Shown here: one piece after another, positions 1 to 10,810 of the stretch | How positions within the stretch are numbered: position 1 is the first letter of the stretch | Layout: the number at the start of each line of letters is the position of its first letter | Assembly (NCBI GenBank): GCA_025531455.1 | Contig: JAMYHL010000051.1 | Span: 124,001-188,000 of the forward strand | Length of the DNA stretch: 64,000 nucleotides | Origin: Apiotrichum sp. Y4204 | Taxonomy: Eukaryota; Basidiomycota; Tremellomycetes; Trichosporonales; Trichosporonaceae | Direction: 5' to 3' | The notes under the pieces: generated by a model | Databases searched by the model: none | What the model was told of the DNA's origin: nothing | What the model saw: the letters and a program-made list of their open reading frames with translations, nothing else | Program-made: the position numbers and the translations under genes

Positions 1-82
1 CCGGGTACCATCTCCCGATCCGAGGCGCCTCACACATATTGTCCCACCCGCCTCACGCCATCGCCCATCACACCTCACGCAG

Positions 83-896
83 CTACGGCTCGGCCTTGAC
101 GCCGACGTTGGCCGTCCCCATTGCCCACATGCGGATGGGCGTCTTGCCCGCCATGAACGCACGCTCTCCGAGGTTGTGGTATCCGAACCGCTTGTAGTAC
201 TCGACCTGTGGTCAGTTAGCAGAGTACCCTTCACTCCAGCTTGTCCGCTCGGCACTCACCAGGCGCTCGCTGAGCGTGAGCAGCGTGGACTTTGCGCCGC
301 CAATCTCTCCCAGTAGTTCGCGGAGCAGCGCGCCGCCCGCGCCCTGGCTCTGCACGTCCGGATCAATCGCGAGGTGAGAGATGTACCAAGTGTCCGTCAC
401 GTCGTTAGGCCCGTACGCCTCCTTCTTCAGGATCGCGACCTCCTCTTTGAGCTGCGCGTAAGTGGGGAGGGGCTGGGAGAACGGAAGACGATGAGTAAGC
501 TTCAACGCACCTGCTTGGCAGCGGCCTCCAGCTCCGGGAATCGCGCGGCGATGGCCTCGACACGCTTTGCATGCGGACCATTGACGTTGGGGCTGGAATG
601 AGATGAGCTTCCTCTTGCTTTGCCCACCTCTTGCCGTGCTCAAAGCCCGGCGGCTTGACGAGCATGACGCCGATCATGCGCCCGGTCTCGTCCTCTGCAA
701 CGTATGCGACGAGGTCGAGCGTCGACGTGGTCACGAGCCCCTCACAGCGCGCGAGGACGAGCTCGGGATCGTCGCCCTTCCACACGGCGCTGACCTCGGA
801 GCCGTCAAACGCGCGCTCAATGAGCTTGGCGGCAGCGGCAATGTCCTCCGCCGGGGTGTCGCGCGGGAGCTTGCGGATGCGCAGGGACGCGGTCAT
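83..896 (-). CDS. GNAT-family N-acetyltransferase
   Basis: Four exons (896-628, 592-511, 472-260, 205-83) join in frame to give 228 residues. The introns are 35, 38 and 54 nt, each with GT/AG ends. The C-terminal half has the GNAT core: a beta strand reading WYISHLAIDPDV, then QSQGAGGALL at about residues 158-167, which is the acetyl-CoA pyrophosphate-binding Q/RxxGxG/A loop, then a helix and a final strand with YYKRFGY, the usual GNAT C-terminal signature. The family transfers an acetyl group from acetyl-CoA to an amine. The N-terminal part (AERAFD-like helix, GMMLV-like strand) fits the same fold. Substrate is unknown; many fungal relatives are annotated only as GNAT-domain proteins. No targeting signal is visible. 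The start at 896 is the first ATG of the open frame. Confidence 0.88.
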
Positions 897-2437
897 CTAG
901 CTGTAGGTTGTCTATGTGAGAGATGGGGAGAAAAGGATGTTGAGATGAGAAGAAAAAGTCGGTGTTGAACATGCAAGGCACACACCCTTGTGATGGCCTG
1001 CCCGGGTGGTGGTTGGAGTCGGCCATGTCCGATCGCACCGGACGGGATCGGTCGCCGAGTTGCCGAGTCGCACATCGACGCGAATCGGCTCCGACTCTGG
1101 TCTCGACTCTGACGTTGTCCACGAGGCGTCCAGAGACCAGAGGAGCGACGAGCGCGACATGTCGTTGGTATGTATGAGTAGACCATCACCGACGTCCTGT
1201 GAGAATGTTGGCGACTACCGATCCCGGTTGGCAGATAGGTAATCTGGGTACTCAGAGCGCGAACAAGGACGCGACTGGCAGTTGACACGAAACCGTACTT
1301 CGCACATGACACTAGACCGCGGAGCCACAATCCATTCATTAACAGCTCACGGAAAGCACCCCGTGGTCCGCACGAGGTGGCAATGTTGTGTTGGGCGCGG
1401 CCGGCGCGCCCGCGCCGGTCGTCATGTTGTGTCTCGTGTCTCGTCTCGTGTTGGATCAGGGCCTGCAGCGGGATGAGAGTAATACAGCAGGGGGGACTCT
1501 GATTCCAGGGGATGGTTGTTGACATGTGTGCGCCGTTTACAATGCACAAGGGGACAGTTCACGAGATGGGCAAATGCACTGTAGTCATTTGTTCGCCGCC
1601 GAGACCAGAACGGCAACGCGCGCCGATGCATCCCCTGGACGCGAGCTGCTCTGGCCAGTGGTCATCCAATCCATCCAGCCGGTATGGACAACCGACGTCA
1701 AGCCACTGACACCAAAGGCTGATTCCGTCTGCTGCGATGCTCAAGCTTGCACCCGACGCGCTGGCCTGCGCTTCTTTCTCGCTTCCAAACACCATCTGTA
1801 GAAGTTTGGAGGTTCGGGGGTCGGAGAAGCTGCCGCCCCGCATCGCATCGAGGGATTTGAAGGTTTACAGCATCCTGTTGAGCTTATCTCTGGTTTAGCA
1901 TTGCACCCGCAGAAGCCGCAAAAGCTGCCAGGCGGCGCGAGCGGCTGTCCACACTCAAACTGTCGCCCTGCAGGAGAGATGGATGAAACTCTGCGTTTGA
2001 CGGCGGAGAGCATGCGGGGGGTTGCGGGGCGGAGACATACATAGGAGTATCAGGGATGAGTTGCCATGTCGACGACTGCCTGCATAAGGGACTCTGTGTG
2101 AGATGAGGCACGGCGCGGTGCGTTTCACCCGCAGCGGCGGGCAGAGCGTGAAGCGTGAGCATGAAGAGTGAGAGCGTGTGTGAGTGTGAGAATGAGCATG
2201 AGCATGCGCATGAGCATTAGAAAGGCACAGACCGTACCCAGAACCATAACGAGAGGGACAATGAGCTCGAGCTCGTGATATCTGGGACGAGTTGGCCTGC
2301 GCAGCCTCATCTGATCAGTAACAACGGTGGGGAGAATCTCGTATATATCCATACAATACGGTCAAGCATAGTTCTCTCCATCATCTACAGTGCAGGCACT
2401 ATCATCGAAGGCACAGGCACATTCTTCTTTCTTGTCC
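897..2437. other. Intergenic region, no gene supported
   Basis: This 1.5-kb stretch separates the GNAT gene (reading left) from the secreted-protein gene (reading right). Several open frames exist on both strands but none has a recognisable domain, biased composition or consistent splice sites. It presumably holds both promoters. The segment 2160-2220 is a run of TGAG/ATGAGCATG-type short repeats. Confidence 0.6.
2341..2350 (+). promoter_or_regulatory. TATA-like element
   Basis: GTATATATCC lies about 90 bp upstream of the ATG of the small secreted protein at 2438. It is the only clear TATA-like sequence in this intergenic region. The spacing is compatible with a TATA box plus a short 5' UTR; use in vivo is inferred. 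Confidence 0.4.
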
Positions 2438-2797
2438 ATGATGAAGACGACCATCACCCTCGCCGCCGCCCTCTTCCTCGTCCCGGCGCTCGCATCCCCG
2501 CTCCCCCTCGTCCTCGGCGGCGCCCCGGCCCGCGTCCCACCACCCCCCGCTCGCCGTTCCCCCGCCTCCAACGCCCTCATCACCTTCAGTCCGTGCGACG
2601 ACGGCTGGCGGTGCTCCACCGACGTCGGCGCCGGGGAATGCGTCGAGCCCCTAGTGGAGGGAAACCGCGAAATACTCGCCTGCCGCGGTGTCAAGTTTGC
2701 GCTCTACCGCGATACGATGAGCATGTACTCCGACGGCGCGCACTTTGGCTTCTGTCAGGAGACGGACGGCAGCTTGGTCTGCGGATACGAATACTAG
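2438..2797 (+). CDS. Small secreted cysteine-rich protein
   Basis: This is a single-exon gene of 119 residues. The start chosen is the first of two adjacent ATGs (2438, 2441), because the protein then begins with a clean signal peptide: MMKT, a hydrophobic core of about 12 residues, and a likely cleavage after ALAS near residue 20. An upstream in-frame ATG at 2390 would put 16 polar residues before the signal. The mature part has a Pro/Arg-rich linker followed by a domain with six cysteines, an even number that suggests three disulfides. There is no recognised family. Size, signal peptide and cysteine content resemble fungal small secreted proteins (effector-like or cell-wall-associated), but this is only a class resemblance. 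A TATA-like sequence lies about 90 bp upstream. Confidence 0.75.
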   Translation: MMKTTITLAAALFLVPALASPLPLVLGGAPARVPPPPARRSPASNALITFSPCDDGWRCSTDVGAGECVEPLVEGNREILACRGVKFALYRDTMSMYSDGAHFGFCQETDGSLVCGYEY

Positions 2798-4780
2798 CCG
2801 CCATCACACGTTCTGCAACCTCAACCTCATCGCGCACTCGTTGAGCTCAGGCGGCCCCAGCACAGTTCGTCCAATCAAGCAAATCACAGCTTCAAAGACT
2901 GTCTGTTGACAAGCTACGGTTGTAGCGGACAGTCGGAGTAGCATTCACCTTCAAAACGGTACTAGTGACTTGTTGGACAGTTCGACTTTCACAAGGTTAC
3001 GATACCTTAGCCTGAAGTTCTACAGTGGTGCTATACTGTATCATACTGTACCTTCGACTGTTTGGAACTACCTGTTAGCTCCTAATGTAATGCATTGTAT
3101 TGCCCCGCGCCACGCCCCACACCGTCGCCGAGTCCGTATTGCAACTTCGGGACTGCAATAGGATCGCCGCAATTGCGGACGGAGTGGAGTTAGAAAGATC
3201 GTCATTCGCCCCTAACTCGCTCGTGACAACATGGCTGGCAGGCGACGCGGGGATAGGCGTCGGGTTTCTCCCCCAAAAGAGCGTCTCGGTGTCGGCGCGT
3301 GTCAGCGTCTGGGTGTGGTCAGAGGGACGACTGAATGCGTAGCTCGACGCGGTGTAGATACTCGCAGACGTATGAAAGCAGAATCTTGGCGGTCTCACTC
3401 TGCCCGCCCCCCTGCGTCGTCCCCTGGGTGTCCCCAAACGAGCTTGGTTTACAAGCGTCTTGGTCGCCGGATTGGGCTGTGCGTTCCATTTCAACAGTGA
3501 TGCTCCAGACAATAAGGATGGGGATGCTTGTAAACCTTCCGAGAAGTGCTCGGCGGACGAGAAGACCGTACCCTGATGATGTCGGTACACGCCGACGATA
3601 CAGCGGTCATTGCTGTCGAGAGCGAGCAAAAACGGCTGAAGTAGAGAGTCGCGGTACGGTAGCGATGACTCTCCACAGAATACTACTGTCCCCACTCTCT
3701 TCTCGACGATCGAACTCGCGCACCCTAATGCTTCACAGCGGCAACTTCGACGGGCCCCCGGCTCCCCCGATGCAACATGACATGTGGGAGAGACGGACCC
3801 GGACGCGGACGTTGGTATGCGGTGGGCACGCCGAAGCAGTGGCCTATTGTCGCGCTCGGTGGCCGGATCATGGCGAGGGCGTAGCGTCGGGGCCAAGGCG
3901 AAATGGCGATCGGAATGGCGATCGGAGTGTCGGTGAAGGTCGTCGACCAGGGCAAGCCCGTCGAGTTGCCCGAGATCGTCGGCGAGTTTTCTTTCCCGCG
4001 GGGACCGGGATGTCGTGCAGGATTTTGCGGTTCCACAGCTGTGCATGTGTTTGTATTGGAGAGTCATGGGCTCGACTACGAGGTTCACATGTGAGGGACC
4101 GACGAGTACGACTCGTTGTGTGAGTCGGCTTTGTTAGCTGGGTCTCAGCTGATAGGTGTCACGAGATGTCCTATGAGACCCCGTAGCTAGCTCCTGCGGG
4201 GTTCTCACAGACCCTCATAAAATGGTTCTCGTCCGCCCACATACCTAAGGCCGTACATGGCCCAGCGGACCTCCATACTAGAAGTACCGGCCACTGGAAC
4301 GTAGTCTCCCTAACGTATGTATCATCCTCTTGTCTTACTGTTAGCATCACCGCTATCCGTATTATTGGTCCCGAGTACGCCGTAAGGCATCCTCTACACC
4401 GCCCCGTGACAATAGGCAGGGAGGACACACCCATAGCGCATGGCCCGTTTGGAGATATTCGTGTCGGCCGCTCTGAACCAGAAGGGGATCAGCGGTATCC
4501 CAGTGGAAGGCCCAGGACCTGCGCGCTCTCCAGTGTGGGGACGCACCAGAGGTTGTGGAACAGGCGCGATGAGAGCTCTGGGGAGCCGCTGGCGAAGACA
4601 AGGGCGTGGTTGGCCTAACCGTTCTGAGCTCAAGTAAATGGAGAGCGATTCGGGTTGTAAGTCTGGAAGTAGACAGGACGTGAAGGCAGCCTATACGCGA
4701 TGAATCTGAAGTTAATCTCACATCCCGTTAGTGTTAGGATCCTGAGACGAGACGGATCCATAGCTTCTCAATGCTTCCGA
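2798..4780. other. Intergenic region, no gene supported
   Basis: Both flanking genes end or face here. Long open frames occur on both strands (one of 337 codons on the minus strand at 3075-4088), but they overlap each other, have Ser/Arg-rich composition typical of GC-rich noncoding DNA, and match no family I recognise. Composition around 2880-3110 is more AT-rich than the flanks. Nothing else is evident. Confidence 0.5.
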
Positions 4781-6152
4781 CTACAACGCCGCCACGACCT
4801 CATGGGCAGACTGCACCACGGCCTCGACATACGCCTCGACGTCTTCCGGCGAGTGCGCGAGCGAGAGCGCAATCGTCCCGCGCTGCGCGACCCAGAACCC
4901 CTTTTCGAGTAGGAGGAAGTAGAGCAGCTCGAGCGCGTCCGCCCCCTCCTTGCAGTGCAGCTGGTTGACGGACCCGAGGCCAGTGACGCTGAACGGCGTG
5001 CCGGCCAGCTTGGTGTTGAGCTCTGCGCGCATCACGTCGCCGAGAGTATTGAGCGCATCCAGCGCAGGCTCCGTCAGCACGTCCAGAGCTGCAGCCCCGG
5101 CAGCCATCGTCAGCGGCGCATTGTTGAACGTCCCGCCGTGGGATACCGCGCCCGGACGGCTGCTGTCAAACCTGAGAGTCAGCACCGCCGGATTCCCAAA
5201 TTCCCACTCACATGGACATGATCTCCTTCTTCCCCCCAAAGGCACCAAACGCGAATCCGCCACCAAAGAACTTGCCGAGCGTGGTCATGTCCGGCGTGAT
5301 TCCCAGCAGCTTTTGGCGCCCGCCGGTGGAGAGACGCGCAGTCTGCACCTCGTCAAAGATGAGAACGGTGCCGGTGCGCGTCGCGAGATCACGCAGGCCG
5401 ATGAGGAAGACGGGATCAGCGGGTACCTGGTATAAGATAAGGTCTTTGAATGGTTGCTCGGCCTACTCACGCAGCCGCCAGCACCGAGCATGGGCTCGAC
5501 AATGATCGCGCCGACATCCGGGGTCACGAGCGCAGTGGTTCCCTCGAGGTCGTTGTATGGCGCGACCACAAAGTCCTGGCGTCAGCAGCGCAGGCAGAAA
5601 AACACGTACAAAGGGCGCGCGAAGCACGCTTCCCTTCTCGGCGTGCGGGTCGTCGGGCGTAAAGCCACACAGAAGGGAGCCATGGTACGCGCCACTGAAC
5701 ACGAGGACCTTTTTGCGCTTGGTGTACCGCAGCGCAGCGGCGATAGCGAGAAGATTCGCCTCGGTGCCAGAGTTGGCGAAGCGGATCATGTCAATACTGG
5801 GGAAGCGGGCCACGAGGCCAGCGGCGAACTTTGCCTCGTTGATGGTGTGCCCGCCAAACTGGAGGCCGGCAGCGAGCGCCTCGGAGATGGCAGCATGAAT
5901 GTGTACATGATCCTTCCCGAACAGGCCTGCAGTGTAGTCGGAGAGGAAATCGAGGTAAACGTGTCCGTCGAGATCGGTGATGCGCGCGCCGGTACCGGAA
6001 GCAACAAAGAGGGGAAACGGGCTGGTGGCGAGCGTGGTCCGCGTTCCGCCCCCGGGGAGGGCGGCGGATGCGCTCTCAAAGGCCGCGAGGCTTGCGGGAT
6101 TGCGCTGGGCGTAGCGCGTGCGTGCGTCCTCGATGGCTGTGGAGACGGGCAT
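4781..6152 (-). CDS. Class III aminotransferase, GSA-aminomutase-like
   Basis: Exons 6152-5610, 5575-5471, 5426-5212 and 5171-4781 give 417 residues, normal for the family; introns are 34, 44 and 40 nt. The protein shows the class III PLP fold: [20 protein letters not shown] near the N terminus, the phosphate-binding [32 protein letters not shown], the cofactor-ring aspartate in IFDEVQTAR, and the Schiff-base lysine in [10 protein letters not shown] at about residue 263. The closest family type is glutamate-1-semialdehyde 2,1-aminomutase. Fungi make 5-aminolevulinate by the Shemin route and do not need that reaction for heme, so the physiological substrate is probably another amino ketone or amino acid; this is inference. 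The start is the ATG at 6152, directly before the N-terminal helix. No mitochondrial presequence is apparent. Confidence 0.9.
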
Positions 6153-6579
6153 TGTGGATGGTGATGTTATGAAGGAACAATGGCGAGGATGTGAAAGAGA
6201 TGCGAGCAGTTGTTGTGCTCCAGTTGTGCTCGATGATGCTCGAGAGATGCGGCATTCCGCGTGATAAGAATCCCTCCTTGCGTCATCGGCAGGATCAGCG
6301 GCAGCGATCGGACATGACCGACTGGGCGGTCGAGGAGCTGATAAGGCGCAGCAGTCTCGCCTGCATAGAGAGCGTATGTTGTGCATGCGTAGCAAAAGTA
6401 GATAGAGTAAGAGTATGGATTCCATAACAGGAGGGTGCATGCATGCACGTGAACAAAGAACAGGCGGGTTTGGGGAGCAAACCGGAGGATTCTCATGACA
6501 ATGGTGGTGGCGTTGGTCGGAATCAGGAATCAGAATCGAGAACGAGAGAACAACTGCACTGCTGCCGCGAAGCCTGCTC
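6153..6579. other. Intergenic region between tandem minus-strand genes
   Basis: This contains the aminotransferase promoter and the 3' end of the CPD1-like gene. A palindromic TGCATGCATGCA-type stretch occurs at about 6435-6447. No coding evidence was found. Confidence 0.5.
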
Positions 6580-7153
6580 TCACAGCTTGACGCGGCTGAC
6601 AATCTTCCACTCCTCGGCAGTCCCATTGACCTCGACGACGACAGCCTCCTCCACGTCAATCTGCAGTGGGAACTCGATCCGCTTCGCGGCCTCGGCACAA
6701 AGCTCGCGTTTCCTCTCATCGCCGAGATCGCCATACAGGAGCGAGAGGTGCGGGAAAAAGCTCTCGGGGCGCCAGTCGCACGCGTCCTCTACCGCTGCGC
6801 GGAGCGCGAGCAGCTCCCGTGAAGGGGCGACGGGAGAGAGCACGCACTGGTAGTACCATGTTCCTGGGGCGGGCGGCTCGAGGGTGAGCTTGAGCGGGCC
6901 GGAGGCGGCGCGCTTGAGGGCAGTTTCGAGGTCGGATGCCGAGTTGCGCAGCGCGTTCTTTGGCGCAAGAAGGGTAATGTGCGGCATGAAGCGCGGTGCT
7001 GGGGGTTCGAGGCCTGCGAGGTCGCTGATGAGGGTGCGCAAGGCTGGCTCGGACGCCGCGGAGGGCACGAGCCACAGGCAGTAGCCTTGCATCAGCGTTG
7101 GCGGGAGGCAGAGACGTACCCTTCAGAGCGTAGTCTTGTGCGGTTTTGGACAT
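6580..7153 (-). CDS. CPD1: 2',3'-cyclic-nucleotide 3'-phosphodiesterase (2H family)
   Basis: Two exons (7153-7120 and 7085-6580) separated by a 34-nt intron encode 179 residues. Both HxS/T motifs of the 2H phosphoesterase superfamily are present: HITLLAP at about residue 47 and HLSLLYG at about residue 130. In this family the two histidines form the catalytic centre that opens 2',3'-cyclic phosphate. Yeast Cpd1 and plant CPDase hydrolyse ADP-ribose 1'',2''-cyclic phosphate produced during tRNA splicing, and that role is inferred here. The protein is shorter than yeast Cpd1 (239 residues) but has both half-domains. An internal ATG (MQGYC) could start translation without the first exon; the upstream start is preferred because its splice gives a continuous frame with good GT and AG sites. 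It is divergent to the CCD97-like gene with 196 bp between starts. Confidence 0.87.
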
Positions 7154-7349
7154 GGATGCAGTTGTGATAAAGGCAGATGAAGATTGCGCTGATGCAAGAT
7201 GGCAAGAGAGTGCGATGGCGGCGCCATCAGAATGTCCTGTGAAGCTCACAATGACGACATTTTGCATTTCTAAAAAACACACCAGCAACAACCTACTGGC
7301 TGTTTTTTGTTTTTGCTTTCTCACCATCACCAACCGCACACCTCTCACA

Positions 7350-8253
7350 ATGTCGCTCCCCCCAGACGTCCGCACGCTGCTCGAATCGCACCTGGGCCAC
7401 CCCGCGCCGGGTACGCCGTTCGACATTCTCTCTGCGCACCTGGCCTCACTGCCTCCGGGGCTGGCCCGGGCAGTGGGGAGCGCGATCCCGCCGCGCGTCC
7501 GAACACGGATAGCGCCCATCCGCCGCCGGCGCCACCTGCATGCGCACGGCACGCCGCGGCCTGCGTTTCTCGGCGCCGAGGCTGCACGCGTGCGGTGGCC
7601 TTTACTGTGGGAGCGGCTGGGGGGCGATCCGCGCGCGGCGGATACGGCCGCACAGGCGGAAGAGCGCGCGTGGGCCGAAAACACATTTACGGGCGAGCGG
7701 GGGATGGTGGGGCGTATTGGGCGGATGATGGCGGAAGAGGAGGAGGTGCGCGAGTGGATGGAGGCACGGGAGGCACGGGCGAGGGAACGCAGGCTCGACA
7801 CGCAAGGCGAGGAGTTTGACGACTCGGACGAGGACGAGGTTGATGGGCCTGCTGTGGCTCCGACTCCGCGGTTTAACGCGGGTACGGGGGACAGCGACCA
7901 GGATGCGGTGGTGCGCACGTTTGAGCGGCAGGTACTGGAGCTGTTCCTGGACGGCCTGGATGTGAGTCTTTTGCTTTTTGTGATTGCTGATTCAGACAAT
8001 CGACTATGACGATATCGACTTTACGGAGCCGCCGCCGGACCCCGTGGCGGAGCGCGAGGCGGAGGAAGCATGGTTTGACGACGAGGAGCCGAGTGGCGCC
8101 GGTGGACGTGTGGGGAACGGTGGGGCGGGTACGAGTGCGGGAAGTGGAGATGGGAGACCGCTCGCGAATGGCGCGTCGCGCGCGAATGGGCAGCCGCGCG
8201 CGAATGGAACTCGGTTCGAGAGCCAGAATGGCCAAGGAGAGTATGATTACTGA
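7350..8253 (+). CDS. CCD97-like protein (DUF2052), splicing-associated
   Basis: Exons 7350-7961 and 7996-8253 with a 34-nt intron (ends CTGATTCAG) encode 289 residues. The diagnostic part is at the C-terminal side: FLDGLD, then TIDYDDIDF, then EEAWFDDEEP, which match the conserved acidic blocks of the CCD97-like C-terminal domain. The centre is a charged, probably helical region with the acidic tract EFDDSDEDEVD. Human CCDC97 associates with the SF3B part of the U2 snRNP, so a spliceosomal role is a reasonable inference. The N-terminal segment (LPPDVRTLLESHL to the RRRRH patch) resembles the conserved start of the family. The last 60 residues are Gly/Asn-rich with a repeated RANG unit and look disordered. 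The start ATG is the first after the 196-bp divergent promoter. Confidence 0.82.
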
Positions 8254-8557
8254 GAGTGGGATGTATGTGCGTTGTTCAGTGTGGTCACTGATCGGGGACA
8301 GTTACTGATAGGTAGGGAGCGTCTTGTAAGAATATTGCACGGCGCAAGTTGCACGAGCATGTGCCTCTGCAGCTTGATATCGATGAGTGTTTCCAGTAGC
8401 AAGCAATAGCGGTCAGTTCTACAAGCTCTAAAGATGTAGATGGCCGCAGGAGTGCGAACACGGGCCGGTACTTGGGCCGCGGACACCTCCCGACTCCTTC
8501 TACTCATGTACTCGGCTGAACTGTGATGTTGATGCATAATGTACAATGACAATGAGT

Positions 8558-9489
8558 CTACGCCTGGCCCGAGCCCACCCGTCCGTTCTCTGCGAGATCC
8601 CACCATTCCCGGTCCTGTCCGCCGGGCACAAAGTACGGGCAGCGACTCTTGAAGACTGCAGTTGGTCAGCATGAGGTGGGAGTGATAGTGCGAGACGTGC
8701 AGTGGCCCGCGATGGCATGTAAGGTCATGCGGTAGAGATGTGCATGTGGTGGCCGGATCCACATCGCGCGCATAGCGCGCATAGCCCGTTTGCACAAGCA
8801 CAAGGCCGCACACGCACTCCCCTGAGAATCCACTATCCACTCACCCTCAAGCGTGCGCTTCCTCACAATCGCCTCGATGCTCGCCTCGTTCGCAATCTGG
8901 TCGACAATGACCTGCTCCTCGCGTGCCCCGCGCTCATGTACGCCTCCCGAGACGCCGGGAACCGGGGGCGGGGCGGCCGCGAGACCCGGCTCGACACCTG
9001 CGCTCGCGGCGCGCTTCGACGCCAGGCTCGCGTCCACCGTCCGTTCGCAATACGATATCAGTGTCTGGCGGTGGAGCCATCCCGCTGAATGTCAGCCCCG
9101 CAGCTTCTTTAGCACCCCCGGACGCACCCATCATCTCGGACCACATCTTGGCGCACATGCCCTCTGGGCTGCCGCCCTTTCCGACGCGGGCCTCGTCGCG
9201 CAGCTGTGCCTGTGCGCGATTCAGGCGGGTCACGACCTGGTCGTCGAGCTTGCGGTATTCGCGGACAATGTCTGAGTGAGAGAGGGTGAGAGGAGAAGAA
9301 TGAGAGAGGAGCGAAGAATTCCAGAGAAGAGCGCTGTCAGCACATGCCCCGTACATCGCCATTGTTGGACTCACTCTTGAACACACTCAGATTGAAGCAC
9401 GTCTCGGCGGAGATGGTGAGCTCCTTGGGCGGCGGCGCAGGGAATGCGTCCGCGTACGCCGACGCGGTCCCGAATGGCGGCGCGGACAT
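8558..9489 (-). CDS. MIX23: MIX23 / CCDC58-like mitochondrial intermembrane-space protein
   Basis: Four exons (9489-9375, 9271-9128, 9084-8845, 8655-8558; introns 103, 43 and 189 nt) give exactly 198 residues. Splicing is supported because only the spliced frame restores the family pattern: CFNLSVFK, then a helix YRKLDDQVVTRLN, then CAKMWSEMM and SYCERTVD with 20 residues between the two cysteines, the same spacing as in human CCDC58, and a C-terminal VFKSRCPYFVP that parallels its last conserved cysteine block. MIX23 is a small Cys-containing protein of the mitochondrial intermembrane space linked to the mitoprotein-induced stress response and protein import. A Pro/Gly insert (about 40 residues) before the last helix is not in the human protein. 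The 189-nt last intron is long for this window and contains a short GCGCATA repeat. Confidence 0.87.
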
Positions 9490-9940
9490 GGTGACTAGTA
9501 AGGGGGCGTGGGAGGTGGCGATGAACGCTGTTGTGGTGGCGACCGGAAGAGAAGGAAGGCAACGCGCAATGGCAATGACGCCTCGACGCCGAGCTCCGGC
9601 ATCGCGCCGAGCCGAAGGGGTGGATGACGGTGGGTTGAGTGGGTGCCACATCGGAGTTTGCGCTATCTCCGGGTGCGAGTGTGGTGTGTGGTGCGAGAGG
9701 GGTGCGAGGAATTCTGGCCTTCCCTCCACCGCCCAGCGAAAATAATATTTTGGGTGGGGTCGACGAGCAGACTACTTATGCCGGCGGCGAGGACGCTTTT
9801 GACGTTGCTCATCATCTCTCACTTTTTTCTTCCATTCATCCACCATGCAATGGGTAAGTCATCCTCATCACCCTCCTGCTGCGTGCAGCGCAGCACATCT
9901 ACCCTGATGACCTTCTTATTCTCTCCCCGTCTTACCGACC
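9490..9940. other. Upstream region of MIX23
   Basis: No convincing coding sequence. The segment includes an ATG at 9848 followed directly by a good 5' splice site (GTAAGT) and a plausible 3' site near 9890, so it may be a 5' UTR intron of a rightward transcript that includes the unit at 9941. Confidence 0.4.
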
Positions 9941-10390
9941 ATGTCGAACGAGATAGGGACCCCCTTCGCGGGGGGCTCCCGGACCCCCGGCTTGCCGGGC
10001 TCACGGCGCTTGCCAGTGCCTTTGTCTGATCCTCTTTATTTTCTGTTTGTTATCGTGGACAGCGCTGACGACAGATGTGTAAATGTCCATTTGTCCGAGT
10101 GGGGCGACATTGAGAACACTGTAGAATGTAAGTCTTTGTCTTCCTCACAGCTTCTTTTGCTTCGCGGCAGAATGATGAAAACCTATTTAAAACCATACGC
10201 AGTTTCCACTGCAGCGTCCTCCCTGCCAGGAGTTTGTTTCCCGCCGACGCACCGCCGAGCCCCCCGCGGTCGAGTGCCCCGGTTCCGGTTGAACCTCCGT
10301 TGAGCCGGGCGCACTCCCAAAGGGCCCCGAAAGGGGCAGCAGGCAGACGCGGATGCTACGCGGGGCGATGCTATGAAGTTTCTTCTTCCT
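9941..10390 (+). other. Possible small gene or structured RNA, hairpin-rich
   Basis: An ATG in good context (9941) opens a frame of 120 codons to 10303, starting MSNEIGTPFAGG. A 39-nt intron-like segment (about 10021-10059) can be removed without closing the frame, and a strong GTAAGT donor occurs near 10130. No choice of exons gives a protein I recognise. The same DNA can fold into three short stable hairpins: CCCCC-TTCGC-GGGGG at about 9960-9974, CCCGG-CTTG-CCGGG at 9986-9999, and GCCCC-GAAA-GGGGC at 10324-10337. It may therefore be a small spliced coding gene of unknown function or a noncoding RNA. I cannot decide between them. Confidence 0.3.
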
Positions 10391-10810
10391 TGGATGTCTG
10401 ACTCGCCGCGACAGCTATGACATTTCTGAGATCAAAGCTGACACCGCAGTTGTATTTGTTGATAGTATAGCTTGTTGTCTCTGCATGTTTGTTGTTCTGT
10501 GTTTGGTGTTCAATGCTGTCGTGTCGTTGCTTGTGTTCTTGGGACATGTTTACCTTGTTGCGACTCTGTCATTACTGATACACTAACAAGAGCAAGCCCT
10601 TCGCCATGTGCTGTTGAGCATGGATCCAATCTCAGCCCTATGACCGCCGTATTGCATGCACAAGCTCGTTGTCGTGCTTGCCTGTCCCTCTGAATCTCGC
10701 CATCTCCCGTCACCATCATCGCCGCCAATGCCCGTTGTCCATCTCTAACCCAATGATGCATGGTATGGTAAATGGTATCTCTATCGCGTCCTCATCCCTC
10801 TCTCCCCTCT
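10391..10810. other. Intergenic region
   Basis: A T-rich segment (10430-10560) lies downstream of DRS1. It probably contains 3' processing signals. No gene is supported. Confidence 0.5.

Noticed and set aside
3075..4088. Minus-strand open frame of 337 codons
   Set aside because: Overlaps an equally long plus-strand frame, has Ser/Arg-rich composition with no domain, and no promoter or splice support; typical of GC-rich noncoding DNA.
5454..6164. Plus-strand frame opposite the aminotransferase
   Set aside because: Antisense shadow; all catalytic motifs are on the minus strand.
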